From contig NZ_JALPRS010000001.1 of assembly GCF_023630255.1 (NCBI RefSeq), positions 2,294,001 through 2,358,000 on the forward strand: 64,000 nt of DNA, written 5' to 3'. The stretch is from Pontibacter deserti (GTDB lineage: Bacteria > Bacteroidota > Bacteroidia > Cytophagales > Hymenobacteraceae). The stretch's first letter is position 1, and every line of letters starts with the position of its first letter. The notes under the pieces were generated by a model that saw only the letters and a program-made list of their open reading frames with translations, did not search any database and had not been told where the DNA came from. The translations under genes and the position numbers were made by a program. This document shows, one piece after another, positions 9,157 through 18,278 of this stretch.

Positions 9157-9609
9157 ATGCGTGTAGTGGTTCAGCGGGTAACGCAGGCATCCGTAACTAT
9201 AAACAACCAAATAAAAGGTGAGATTGGGTTAGGGCTTTTAGTTTTAGCCGGTTTTACCCCCACCGATACCGACGAAGACCTGAAATGGACAGCTGGCAAG
9301 GTGGCCCAACTCCGTATATTCAGTGATGCAGACGACAAAATGAACCTGAGCTTACAGGATGTGCAGGGCGATATGTTGGTGATCAGCCAGTTTACCCTAT
9401 TTGCCAATACTAAAAAAGGAAACCGGCCTTCTTACATTAATGCCGCCCCGCCAGCCATTGCTATCCCCCTTTACGAACAGTTTATAGTTTTTCTGGAGGC
9501 TGCCTTAGGCAAGAAAGTACAGACCGGTGAGTTTGGCGCCGACATGAAAGTTGCTTTGCTTAATGATGGCCCGGTAACGATAACTATAGATTCCCAGAAC
9601 AAAGAATAA
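9157..9609 (+). CDS. dtd: D-aminoacyl-tRNA deacylase
   Basis: A 150-residue protein at exact family length. It hydrolyses D-aminoacyl-tRNA (and mischarged Gly-tRNA-Ala) in the cytosol, a chiral proofreading step in translation. Diagnostic motifs are the N-terminal MRVVVQRVTQASV, the catalytic SQFTLFA block (about 77-83) and the NDGPVTI block near 135-141. ATG at 9157. It opens a rightward group with an envelope protein and a MazG-like enzyme. Confidence 0.95.
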   Translation: MRVVVQRVTQASVTINNQIKGEIGLGLLVLAGFTPTDTDEDLKWTAGKVAQLRIFSDADDKMNLSLQDVQGDMLVISQFTLFANTKKGNRPSYINAAPPAIAIPLYEQFIVFLEAALGKKVQTGEFGADMKVALLNDGPVTITIDSQNKE

Positions 9610-9633
9610 ATATAATTTAATATCCTTATTATT

Positions 9634-9641
9634 TAATTTTG
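9634..9641 (+). promoter_or_regulatory. Candidate -7 box TAATTTTG
   Basis: Matches TAnnTTTG, 45 bases upstream of the ATG at 9687, within the dtd-envelope protein gap. No -33 TTG. Confidence 0.35.
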
Positions 9642-9686
9642 CAGGATACGTATATTCAGCTATAGTTATACTTTAGCTGTCTGTAT

Positions 9687-10610
9687 ATGAGCACTTTTGC
9701 TGCTGTTATCCGCCAATCTATACTTACCTGCAGCTTTATAGTGCTGGTAAGTATAGCTTCCCCGCTATTCGCACAAACCGATACTACCAAAGCCCAAGCA
9801 CCTGCTCCTCAGCGCTGGCTTGTCGAGACCAAAGACGGCTCGGTTTACCAGGGTATATTTCTGGGGCAGGATGAAAAAGGGATACGCCTGCGAACAGCAA
9901 GTGCAGGTGAAATAACCATCCCGATGGACCAGGTAAAAAGCACCCGCATACTGGATGAACGCAACTTTAAGAACGGAGAATACTGGTTTGAGAACCCAAA
10001 TGCTACCCGTTATCTTTTCGGGCCATCAGCCTATAGTTTACGGAAGGGCGAAGCGTATTACCAGAACACTTACCTGGTGCTAAACTCTTTCAACTATGGC
10101 GTTACCAATAACTTTACCATTGGCGGCGGCTTCGAACTTATATCTACTTTTACCGGAGAACCTACCTTTTTTATTACTCCTAAATATGCATTCCCGATTG
10201 CCGAAAAATGGCGGGCGGGCGCAGGCGTACTTTACCTGACCACCACCCTCGGCGATGATGAGTCTGAAGATGACTTTTCAGGTATGGGTATTGGCTATAG
10301 TGTTCTAACTTACGGCAATACAGATAACAATGCTACTATAGGCTTAGGTTATGGATTTGTAGACAGCGAACTGGCTGACAGACCAGTAATTACGATAAGT
10401 GGCATGACACGATTGAGCCGCAGGTTCGGTTTGGTATCAGAGAACTGGATAGTACCGGAAGAAAGTATTGGTGGCGTGTTTTCTTACGGTATCCGCCACA
10501 TGGGCGAACGCATTACCGTAGATCTTGCCTTTATCAATAACCGGGAAATAGCCGAAAGTATAGCTATAGGTATACCTTATGTGGATTTTGTAGTTAAATT
10601 CGGGAAATAA
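9687..10610 (+). CDS. Secreted beta-rich envelope protein of unknown function
   Basis: A 307-residue protein with a signal peptide (cleavage near LFAQ, about residue 30). A short strand domain follows (WLVETKDGSVYQGIFLG..ITIPMDQVKSTRIL, SHi/Sm-like appearance), then alternating Gly/aromatic strands (NNFTIGGGFELIS, MGIGYSVLTYGN, ATIGLGYGFVD) ending in a Phe-Gly-Lys. The strands suggest a small outer-membrane barrel. It is nine bases upstream of the MazG-like gene, so probably co-transcribed. Confidence 0.65.
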   Translation: MSTFAAVIRQSILTCSFIVLVSIASPLFAQTDTTKAQAPAPQRWLVETKDGSVYQGIFLGQDEKGIRLRTASAGEITIPMDQVKSTRILDERNFKNGEYWFENPNATRYLFGPSAYSLRKGEAYYQNTYLVLNSFNYGVTNNFTIGGGFELISTFTGEPTFFITPKYAFPIAEKWRAGAGVLYLTTTLGDDESEDDFSGMGIGYSVLTYGNTDNNATIGLGYGFVDSELADRPVITISGMTRLSRRFGLVSENWIVPEESIGGVFSYGIRHMGERITVDLAFINNREIAESIAIGIPYVDFVVKFGK

Positions 10611-10619
10611 AATCTCCCG

Positions 10620-10946
10620 ATGACCATACAGGAAGCCCAACAGGTAGTTGATAACTGGATAAAAGAAAACGGTGTGCGCTATTTCAGCGAACTAACCAAT
10701 ATGGCCATACTTACCGAAGAAGTAGGCGAAGTAGCCCGCATCATCTCTCGTCAGTACGGTGAGCAATCGTTCAAGAAAAGCGATGAAGGCAAACAACTAG
10801 GCGATGAGTTGGCCGACGTACTTTTTGTACTGATCTGCCTTGCAAACCAGACAGGTATTAACTTAACAGAGGCACTGCAGAAGAACCTCGAAAAGAAGAC
10901 CTCCCGCGACAGCCAGCGCCATAAACAAAACGATAAACTAAAGTAA
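10620..10946 (+). CDS. MazG-like nucleotide pyrophosphohydrolase
   Basis: A 108-residue single MazG-type domain, cytosolic, expected to hydrolyse (d)NTPs or modified nucleotides to the monophosphate and pyrophosphate. The metal-binding pattern is visible: EEVGEVAR (about 33-40) and DELADVLFVL (about 62-71). Bacteroidota commonly carry this short form near dtd. ATG at 10620. Confidence 0.85.
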   Translation: MTIQEAQQVVDNWIKENGVRYFSELTNMAILTEEVGEVARIISRQYGEQSFKKSDEGKQLGDELADVLFVLICLANQTGINLTEALQKNLEKKTSRDSQRHKQNDKLK

Positions 10947-11238
10947 GCTTCCCCAACTGCTGATAACCGCCAAAGCTAAAAGTTATACCTGCTGAAAGTA
11001 TAACTGTGTATTTCTGTGCCTTGCCTATACTTAAAATAAAAACTGCTCCCCCAAAATCCTACCACTCTACATACAAAAAATACTGCGTTATACGTATATA
11101 ATTTATATGCTAAACTGTATTATCTGCTGTTAAAAAACAGGCAGTTATTTCTCTTTTGTTGGATTGTTTTTGGGACGATGCTGCTATCGGAAAAACACAT
11201 TACCAAACACCGATGCAGCTCTTATTTTAAGAGAATGT

Positions 11239-14200
11239 ATGTATAAGAGTTATTTACAAATAGGTGTATGGGTTTTGATATTTCTGCTTCTTGGGGCAGA
11301 GCCAATGCAGGCACAATATTTCGGGCGTAACAAACCCATTTACAAAGACCTTGATTTTAAGGTGCTCGAAAGTCCGCACTTCCGGTTATACCACTACTTC
11401 CAGGACCAGGAGGATGCATCCAGAGTTATCCAGGACTCTGAGCGTTGGTACAAGCTACACTATCAGGTTCTGAAGAGTTCTTTTCTGGAGCCAAACCCGC
11501 TTATCATCTATAAAAACCACGCTGACTTTCAGGCCACTACAGCCATAACCGGCGAAATCGGTATTGGTACAGGAGGTGTTACCGAGGGTATGAAGAACCG
11601 TGTGGTTATGCCGGTCACATTGTCGAACAAACAGACAGACCACGTGCTGGGGCACGAAATGGTGCATGCTTTCCAGTATAATTTGCTCCGCACCGGCGAC
11701 TCCACTTCAATATCATCTGTTCGTAACCTGCCCCTCTGGATGGTTGAAGGCCTGGCAGAGTACATGTCGATTGGTAGTACAGACCCTAACACGGCTATGT
11801 GGATGCGGGATGCAGTACTGAATAAAGATATACCCACTCTTAGGGATCTTACGCGAAAGCCGGAATACTTTCCTTACCGTTGGGGTCAGGCTTTCTGGTC
11901 GTTTGTGGCAGGCACCTGGGGCGATGGCGTAATCAGACCTCTGTTTATGGCAACAGCAATCTATGGATATGAAGAGGCCATAGAACTTGTATTGAGAACA
12001 GATGCCAAGACACTAGGCAGTATGTGGAGGAAACAGCTGGAGGACTACTATGCGCCATATATGGCTAAAGCGCAGAAGAGCATGACAGGCACAAAGCTGC
12101 TCCACCGGGAAAATGCCGGCGAAATGAACATTAGCCCAATGCTGAGCCCGAATGGCAAGTACATTGCTTATCTCTCGGAACAGGATGTAATTTCGCTGGA
12201 ATTGTTTCTGGCCGATGCTAAAACCGGAAAAAAAATCAAACGACTATCCAAGAGAATACAGCAAGGAGATATAGATAACATTAATTTTCTTGAATCGGCA
12301 GGAACATGGTCTCCTTTTGGAGAACACTTTGCATTTAGTGTTTACAGTAAAGGTCGTAACCAGTTAGCTATTTTAGATGTAGCAAAAGCAAAGATTATCG
12401 ATGAGTTCGACATACCCGGTGTGGAGGCTTTCAGTTACCCTGCCTGGTCACCGGATGGTAACAGCATAGTGGTGTCAGGTTTGGTAGAAGGGCAGAGTGA
12501 TTTATACCTGTATAACCTGCGCACCCGCAAAACCACACAGCTCACAAATGATGCATTCAGCGACCTGATGCCTTCCTGGTCAGGAGACGGTAGCCGCCTT
12601 GTTTTCTCCAGCGACCGCCCTATACAGAGCCAGGTAGTAGGGTCTGGCAAGCTCTCCAATAATCTTACTGAACTGGTAATAAGCACTGGTGAAATAAAAG
12701 TACATAATGTATTTAGTGGTGCTGATAACCTGAACCCTGTTTTTGAGCCAAACGGCAATTCAGTTCTGTTCCTCTCTGACCGTGACGGCTTCCGGAACAT
12801 GTACCGCTACAACCTGGACAACGAAAGCGTAGCGCAACTAACAGATTATGTAACAGGCATTAGCGGCATTACTTCTTTTTCTCCGGCTATCAGCATTGCC
12901 CGCAACGAGGCTACAGTTGCTTATTCCTATTACCTGAAAGGAGATTACATCATATACACAGCACCTCTGAATGCCTTTACCGCTACACCCGTAGATGCCC
13001 GCGAAGTTGATTTTAAAGCAGCCGTGCTACCACCACAGGAGCGGATCAGGCCTATAGTAGATGCAAACCTGGCAACGGTTTATACTCCTGCCACCACTGG
13101 TCGTGCTGAAACACCTGTAAAAGAGCTTACATATAAACCTCAGTTCAAGCTCGATAACATCAGTAACATTGCAGGTGTGGGCGTGAGCAGCGGACCTTTT
13201 GGCACTGGTATTCAGGGAGGTGTAAACATGCTTTTCAGTGATATTGTAGGCAAGAACCAATTATTTGCGGCTGCCTCACTAAATGGCGAGATCTATGATT
13301 TTGGCGCACAAGTAGCTTACCTGCGGCAGGTTGGCAGGTTGCAATGGGGAGCTATTGCAGGAAACGTTCCTTATCAGTCAGCTACTTTTGGCTATGCAAT
13401 TGATACTATCCAGATCGGAGAAGATAAATTTATAGTTGACAATCTGATCATGCAGCAGATCAGGACTTACCAACGGCAGTTTGCCTTAATAGGCAATTAT
13501 ATACTCAGCACCACACGCCGCTTCGAGTTTGGAGGAGGTATTTCCCATTATAGTTTCCGGATAGACCAATACAACAACTATTACTTTGGCAACGCTTACA
13601 TTCGCACCGACAAAGAACGGCTTGATGCTCCGGATGGATTTGCATTTGAGCAAGTATATGGCGCCTATGTAGGCGATAATTCCTTGTTCGGCCTTACCTC
13701 GCCACTGGATGGTAGGCGTTACAGGTTACATGCTGAGCGTTACTTCGGCGAGTTCAACATCTGGACGTTTATTGCAGATTACCGCCAGTATTTCTTTGTA
13801 AGGCCGTTTGCACTTGCTTTCAGGGTGCTGCATCAGGGTCGTTACGGCGAAGACGCAGAAAGTAACCAGTTAGCTCCACTTACTATCGCTTACCCAACTT
13901 ATATCCGCGGATTTGGTAATGAGTATATTTCCAGAAGCCAGGAGATAGGCAATGGTATTACGTTCAACAACTTGTATGGCAGCCGGGTAGCTGTAGCTAA
14001 TGCCGAGATCAGGTTACCTTTTACAGGACCGGAGCGATTGGCAGCTTTAAAATCAGATATACTTTTTACAGACCTTAACTTATTTGTTGATGGTGGTATT
14101 GCCTGGAGTAGCGAACGAAGCGTTGAAGAGGATCAGTTCTCTGGCTCTATTAACTATAAACCACTTATAAGCACAGGCCTATCGTTGCGCGTTAACCTAT

Positions 14201-14298
14201 TCGGCTATATGGTAATAGAACCTTACTATGCCATACCAATAGAAAAGAACGGACGAGAGCTTGCGAACTTTGGGGTAAACTTTGCTCCTGGCTGGTAA
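11239..14298 (+). CDS. Metallopeptidase-like (peptidase MA) / TolB-like propeller / Omp85-like barrel protein
   Basis: A 1019-residue envelope protein. It has a signal peptide (cleavage near AQ, residue 26). A gluzincin-like domain carries HEMVH (His139, His143) and a downstream WMVEGLAEY with Glu170 as candidate third zinc ligand. A TolB-like PD40 propeller spans about 280-620 (YPAWSPDGNSIVVSG, MPSWSGDGSRLVFSSD). The C-terminal third is a barrel like bacterial surface antigen/Omp85 proteins (SRVAVANAEIRLPF; final aromatic Trp). The frame is open from 11164, but the ATG at 11239 fits the signal peptide. Substrate unknown. All modules are in one frame with no break, and a strong terminator follows. 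Confidence 0.82.
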   Translation: MYKSYLQIGVWVLIFLLLGAEPMQAQYFGRNKPIYKDLDFKVLESPHFRLYHYFQDQEDASRVIQDSERWYKLHYQVLKSSFLEPNPLIIYKNHADFQATTAITGEIGIGTGGVTEGMKNRVVMPVTLSNKQTDHVLGHEMVHAFQYNLLRTGDSTSISSVRNLPLWMVEGLAEYMSIGSTDPNTAMWMRDAVLNKDIPTLRDLTRKPEYFPYRWGQAFWSFVAGTWGDGVIRPLFMATAIYGYEEAIELVLRTDAKTLGSMWRKQLEDYYAPYMAKAQKSMTGTKLLHRENAGEMNISPMLSPNGKYIAYLSEQDVISLELFLADAKTGKKIKRLSKRIQQGDIDNINFLESAGTWSPFGEHFAFSVYSKGRNQLAILDVAKAKIIDEFDIPGVEAFSYPAWSPDGNSIVVSGLVEGQSDLYLYNLRTRKTTQLTNDAFSDLMPSWSGDGSRLVFSSDRPIQSQVVGSGKLSNNLTELVISTGEIKVHNVFSGADNLNPVFEPNGNSVLFLSDRDGFRNMYRYNLDNESVAQLTDYVTGISGITSFSPAISIARNEATVAYSYYLKGDYIIYTAPLNAFTATPVDAREVDFKAAVLPPQERIRPIVDANLATVYTPATTGRAETPVKELTYKPQFKLDNISNIAGVGVSSGPFGTGIQGGVNMLFSDIVGKNQLFAAASLNGEIYDFGAQVAYLRQVGRLQWGAIAGNVPYQSATFGYAIDTIQIGEDKFIVDNLIMQQIRTYQRQFALIGNYILSTTRRFEFGGGISHYSFRIDQYNNYYFGNAYIRTDKERLDAPDGFAFEQVYGAYVGDNSLFGLTSPLDGRRYRLHAERYFGEFNIWTFIADYRQYFFVRPFALAFRVLHQGRYGEDAESNQLAPLTIAYPTYIRGFGNEYISRSQEIGNGITFNNLYGSRVAVANAEIRLPFTGPERLAALKSDILFTDLNLFVDGGIAWSSERSVEEDQFSGSINYKPLISTGLSLRVNLFGYMVIEPYYAIPIEKNGRELANFGVNFAPGW

Positions 14299-14310
14299 TC
14301 AGCTTAGTAT

Positions 14311-14349
14311 AAAGTATAAAGGCCGGTCTAAAACCGGCCTTTATACTTT
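14311..14349. terminator. Bidirectional hairpin terminator
   Basis: A 17-bp perfect stem with a 5-base loop between convergent genes (metallopeptidase-like and comB). The outer arms are the words AAGTATA and TATACTT. Confidence 0.85.
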
Positions 14350-14374
14350 AACTGCAATTTATACTTGCTATACC

Positions 14375-15100
14375 TTAAGCAAATGTATGTTTTGCCCGCA
14401 GGTCTACCAAACGGTCATTTTTCCAGACTGGCAGTACGTTATACTTATCATGCAACAGGCAAAACTCGATGTCCTTGTGTATTTCAAGGTTCTCGAGGCG
14501 GCGCACATGCGAAGACTGACGCAGAAAAGTAACCAGATCATTTTTAGCAGTCTGGTACAAGTATAGCGCAGCCAGTGTCGCATCGTTCTCAAAACCAAAC
14601 GAATCCTGAAGTCTTTCAGCCAGCGCACCGGCATACAGTGTATCTTCCAGGTTAAATTTGCCTTTCCAGCCGGCACAAACGACCAATACATCCAGTTGCA
14701 GTTCTTTCAGGTGATTTACTACAGCCTGAAGATTTAAGAAAGAGCCAATTATAATTTCATCAGCCTCCATCGATAAATGGATAGCGCGTGTGCCGTTGGT
14801 GGTGGTAATGGCTATAGTTCTGCCCTGCACATTACCATTCATGTAAGTAAATGGTGAGTTGCCCAGGTCGAAGCCTTCGGCTTTTATGCCGTCACGCTCG
14901 GCAGCTATCAGGCAGCCTTTTTCGGCATAGGCCTGACATTCTTCCAGCTTCATTACCGGAATAATATCAGTAGCGCCATGTGCAAACGCCGTAACCATAG
15001 TTGAGGTAGCACGAAGTATATCCACAGCTACAACAGCTTTTCCCTTCAGATCATACAAGTGCAACAGCTCCGGGCTGAAACACACATCTATACTTGGCAT
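14375..15100 (-). CDS. comB: 2-phosphosulfolactate phosphatase family protein
   Basis: A 241-residue cytosolic phosphatase of the ComB family, which dephosphorylates 2-phosphosulfolactate in the coenzyme M route; in non-methanogens the physiological substrate is less certain. Family blocks seen are VAVDILRATSTMVTAF (23-38), AAERDG (66-71), GFDLGNSPF (76-84), TTTNGTRA (99-106) and VCAGWKGKFNLEDTLYAGAL. Usual length. Leftward, following gcvT. Confidence 0.88.
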   Translation of the reverse strand: MPSIDVCFSPELLHLYDLKGKAVVAVDILRATSTMVTAFAHGATDIIPVMKLEECQAYAEKGCLIAAERDGIKAEGFDLGNSPFTYMNGNVQGRTIAITTTNGTRAIHLSMEADEIIIGSFLNLQAVVNHLKELQLDVLVVCAGWKGKFNLEDTLYAGALAERLQDSFGFENDATLAALYLYQTAKNDLVTFLRQSSHVRRLENLEIHKDIEFCLLHDKYNVLPVWKNDRLVDLRAKHTFA

Positions 15101-15121
15101 CTTTTTAGACTTAAGATTTAA

Positions 15122-15162
15122 GACACAAGATCTAAAACTTATATTGTCTTTAATCTTGTGTC
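15122..15162. terminator. Possible weak hairpin between gcvT and comB
   Basis: Inverted repeat GACACAAGAT (15122-15131) and ATCTTGTGTC (15153-15162) with a 21-base loop. It may attenuate transcription from gcvT into comB; there is no strong T run. Confidence 0.4.
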
Positions 15163-15177
15163 CTGAGTCCTTTAAAA

Positions 15178-16266
15178 CTATTTTTTAAGGATCGGCAGTT
15201 TTACGATCTGTCCTTTCATGTCTTTGTTACGCACGCGGATGAAGATCTCGGTGCCCGGTTTGCTATACTCGGTAGTTACATAGCCCATACCAATCCCTTT
15301 GCCCATTGATGGCGACATGGTACCTGAAGTTACTTCACCGATCTGCTCACCAGCTTCGTTCACGATCTCGTAATGTGCTCTTGGGATAGCTTTTTCCAGC
15401 ATCTCGAAACCAACCAGCTTACGTTTTACGCCAGCTTCTTTCTGCGCTTTCAGGTTCTCAGAATTGGTAAACTCCTTGTCGAATTTTGTGATCCAGCCAA
15501 GGCCAGCCTCCAGCGGAGAAGTTGTATCGTTTATGTCGTTACCGTACAGGCAGAAACCCATTTCAAGGCGCAATGTGTCGCGGGCACCTAAACCGATTGG
15601 CTTAATTCCGTGCTCCTTACCAGCTTCCATAATAGCATCGAAAACACGCTTGGCATCTTCGTTCTTCACGTAGATCTCGAAACCGCCTGAACCAGTATAA
15701 CCTGTAGCTGAAACAATTACGTCTTTAACGCCGGCAAACTCACCTTTATCAAACGTATAGTATACCATGTTGGCAAGGTCCAGCTTCGTAAGCGATTGTA
15801 ATGCATCCACAGTTTTAGGGCCCTGCACTGCAAACAGCGACATCTCATCTGAAATGTTTGTAAGCTTTACACCACCTGTGTTATACTTGCTTACCCAGTC
15901 CCAGTCTTTATCGATGTTAGAGGCATTTACTACCAGCATATAATCTTCTTCGCCCAAGCAATAAACCAACAGGTCATCTACAATACCACCCTGCTCGTTT
16001 GGGAAGCAAGAATACTGTACTTTGCCGGGTGTTAGTTTAGAAGCATCATTAGAGGTAATGCGCTGGATCAGGTCCAATGCGCCTGGGCCCTGCACCAGGA
16101 ACTCGCCCATATGCGACACATCAAAAATACCTACTGCATTACGTACTGCATTATGCTCATCCATATCAGATGAGTAGCGAACTGGCATATTATAACCGGC
16201 AAAAGGCACCATTTTAGCGCCAAGTGCTTCGTGTACATCGTTTAAAGCTATTTTCTTTAATTCCAT
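15178..16266 (-). CDS. gcvT: Aminomethyltransferase (glycine cleavage T protein)
   Basis: A 362-residue cytosolic T protein. It takes the aminomethyl group from lipoylated H protein onto tetrahydrofolate, releasing ammonia. Blocks seen are the N-terminal [19 protein letters not shown] (49-56), the folate-binding [11 protein letters not shown] and [20 protein letters not shown]. Standard length, ATG start, possible -7 box upstream. No gcvH or gcvP lies nearby in this window. Confidence 0.95.
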   Translation of the reverse strand: MELKKIALNDVHEALGAKMVPFAGYNMPVRYSSDMDEHNAVRNAVGIFDVSHMGEFLVQGPGALDLIQRITSNDASKLTPGKVQYSCFPNEQGGIVDDLLVYCLGEEDYMLVVNASNIDKDWDWVSKYNTGGVKLTNISDEMSLFAVQGPKTVDALQSLTKLDLANMVYYTFDKGEFAGVKDVIVSATGYTGSGGFEIYVKNEDAKRVFDAIMEAGKEHGIKPIGLGARDTLRLEMGFCLYGNDINDTTSPLEAGLGWITKFDKEFTNSENLKAQKEAGVKRKLVGFEMLEKAIPRAHYEIVNEAGEQIGEVTSGTMSPSMGKGIGMGYVTTEYSKPGTEIFIRVRNKDMKGQIVKLPILKK

Positions 16267-16296
16267 GGTTTATACTTTACTCAAGTGGTTGTGCGG

Positions 16297-16304
16297 CAAA
16301 AGTA
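16297..16304 (-). promoter_or_regulatory. Candidate -7 box TACTTTTG for gcvT
   Basis: Minus-strand match to TAnnTTTG, 31 bases upstream of the gcvT start; no TTG at -33. Confidence 0.4.
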
Positions 16305-16360
16305 ACTAAACTTTTTTATTGCTGATGGCTGAATTGTTAAATTGTTGATGACCAGGTAAA

Positions 16361-18067
16361 CTATACATTAACCAACTCTTTTTCTTTCTTCCCGATGATG
16401 CTCTGAAGTATAAACCCGAACAGAATCACGCATACACAGCCGATTACGTTAAACCACAGGAAAGCAATCTCGGTGAAATAGAAGCAGTATAGTACCACCA
16501 GTTCGGCAAGTATAGCTGCATAGAAAACCGCGTTGCCCTTAATGCGCTTGAAGTAGAAAGCCACCAGGAAAATGCCAAGTATAGTTCCGTAGAAAATAGA
16601 GCCGATGATGTTCACTGCCTGAATCAGGTTATCGAGCATGGACGCAAACGTGGCAAAAAGTATAGCGATAACTCCCCAGGCTACTGTAAATAGCTTGGAT
16701 GCATTTACATAATGTATCGGGCTGCCATTCGGGTTGATGGAGCGTTTGTAAATGTCTACCACTGTCGTTGATGCCAGCGCATTCATTTCAGAAGCTACCG
16801 ACGACATAGCTGCCGCAAAAATCACTGCCAGTAATAATCCCACCAATCCGGCAGGCAGGTATTTCATCACAAAAGAGATAAAAACGTAATCGGTGTCTTT
16901 GGTTTCGGCGTTGGGTACAGCCTTCGTGATCAGGGCTTTTACATCTTCGCGTACTTCTTTTCCGGCTGCGTTCAGGGTTTCTACTTTCGTTTCGGCAGTG
17001 GCAATAGCGGCTTCGTCTTCTGCTTTTAGGGCTGATACCAAACCCTGCATGGCCTGCTGTTTTTCCGTGAAGATGGAAGTATAGTTTGCTTCCAGCTTAC
17101 GCAGGTCAGTGGCGTGTTCGGTGGCGTATACTTTGCTTTTGGTGCCTTCGTTAAAGAAAACTGGCGGCTCGTTAAACTGGTAAAACACAAACACCATTAC
17201 CCCGATAAACAGGATCATGAACTGCATCGGAATCTTCAATAAGCCATTAAACAGCAAACCCAACCGGCTCTCTCCTATCGATTTACCGCCTAAGTAACGC
17301 GCCACCTGGCTCTGGTCAGTCCCGAAGTAGGACAGCGCCAGAAACAAGCCACCCGTAATCCCGGACCAGAAATTATAACGGTCATCCCAATCAAAAGAGA
17401 AGTCCACTACATTCATTTTGCCCAGCGAACCCGCCACATTAACAGCATCCGTAAAACCTACATTATCGGGCAGGTAGCGCACTACCATAATTCCGGCAAT
17501 AACCATCCCGCCTATCATCACAGCCATCTGTTGCTTTTGGGTTACGCTTACCGCTTTCGAGCCTCCCGACATGGTATAGATAATCACTACTACTCCTATT
17601 ACCAGGTTGGTTATAGTTAAACTCCAGCCCAGCACCGTACTAAGTATAATAGATGGCGCATAAATAGTGATACCTGCTGCCAGCCCACGCTGCACCAGGA
17701 AAAGCAATGCCGCCAGCGAGCGCGTTTTCAGGTCGAAGCGGTTCTCTAAAAACTCATAGGCTGTGTATACATTCAGCTTATAAAAAATAGGGATTACAGT
17801 GATAGAAATGATGACCATGGCAATCGGCAAACCGAAGTAGAACTGTATAAAGCGCATCCCGTCTTCGTAGGCCTGCCCGGGTGTGGAAAGAAAAGTGATT
17901 GCGCTGGCTTGCGTAGCCATGATAGACAACCCGATGGTCCACCATTTCATGGAGTTATCGCCTTTCAGGTAGCCTTCAATATCTTTGCTTCCACGTGTTT
18001 TCCAGATGCCATAAATCACGATGAAGCCTATGGTGCCCAGCAGCACAATCCAGTCTAAAGGTCTCAT
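16361..18067 (-). CDS. Sodium:solute symporter (SSS family)
   Basis: A 568-residue inner-membrane symporter with about 13 hydrophobic segments. Family marks are the N-terminal KTRGSKDIEGYLKGDNSM, then SIMATQASAITFLSTPGQAYEDG (near 49-71, ion-binding region), FGTDQSQVARYLGGKS and the late FAAAMSSVASEMNALAS. A charged, low-hydrophobic stretch (about 310-385) interrupts the membrane core. Substrate unknown. Its ATG overlaps the stop (ATGA) of the 48-residue membrane peptide upstream, so the two are coupled. Confidence 0.9.
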   Translation of the reverse strand: MRPLDWIVLLGTIGFIVIYGIWKTRGSKDIEGYLKGDNSMKWWTIGLSIMATQASAITFLSTPGQAYEDGMRFIQFYFGLPIAMVIISITVIPIFYKLNVYTAYEFLENRFDLKTRSLAALLFLVQRGLAAGITIYAPSIILSTVLGWSLTITNLVIGVVVIIYTMSGGSKAVSVTQKQQMAVMIGGMVIAGIMVVRYLPDNVGFTDAVNVAGSLGKMNVVDFSFDWDDRYNFWSGITGGLFLALSYFGTDQSQVARYLGGKSIGESRLGLLFNGLLKIPMQFMILFIGVMVFVFYQFNEPPVFFNEGTKSKVYATEHATDLRKLEANYTSIFTEKQQAMQGLVSALKAEDEAAIATAETKVETLNAAGKEVREDVKALITKAVPNAETKDTDYVFISFVMKYLPAGLVGLLLAVIFAAAMSSVASEMNALASTTVVDIYKRSINPNGSPIHYVNASKLFTVAWGVIAILFATFASMLDNLIQAVNIIGSIFYGTILGIFLVAFYFKRIKGNAVFYAAILAELVVLYCFYFTEIAFLWFNVIGCVCVILFGFILQSIIGKKEKELVNV

Positions 18068-18210
18068 TCGTAAATTTTGGTGATGATGTAGAACAGAACG
18101 ATCATAAATGCCAGGTTGCCCAGCACCAGCCAGTACATCCCGCTCCAGGATTTAAAGAATGGAGGTTTATGAATTGCCGGCTCTTCGTCTACAGGGTGAT
18201 TATCTTTCAT
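18064..18210 (-). CDS. 48-residue single-pass membrane peptide coupled to the SSS symporter
   Basis: A short gene below usual ORF cut-offs. ATG at 18210, stop TGA overlapping the symporter ATG. The N-terminal third is hydrophilic (MKDNHPVDEEPAIHKPPFF). It is followed by KSWSGMYWLVLGNLAFMIVL and FYIITKIYE, one transmembrane helix. The position, overlap and topology recall small partner proteins encoded before other SSS transporters (such as DUF485/ActP and DUF997/PanF pairs), but the sequence is not one I can place in those families. Probably an assembly or regulatory subunit. Confidence 0.75.
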   Translation of the reverse strand: MKDNHPVDEEPAIHKPPFFKSWSGMYWLVLGNLAFMIVLFYIITKIYE

Positions 18211-18278
18211 GGTTATTATCTTGACAAAGGACTCAACTATAACTATAATCTTTTGTCCTCTGTCTAAAGGCCTTTTGT

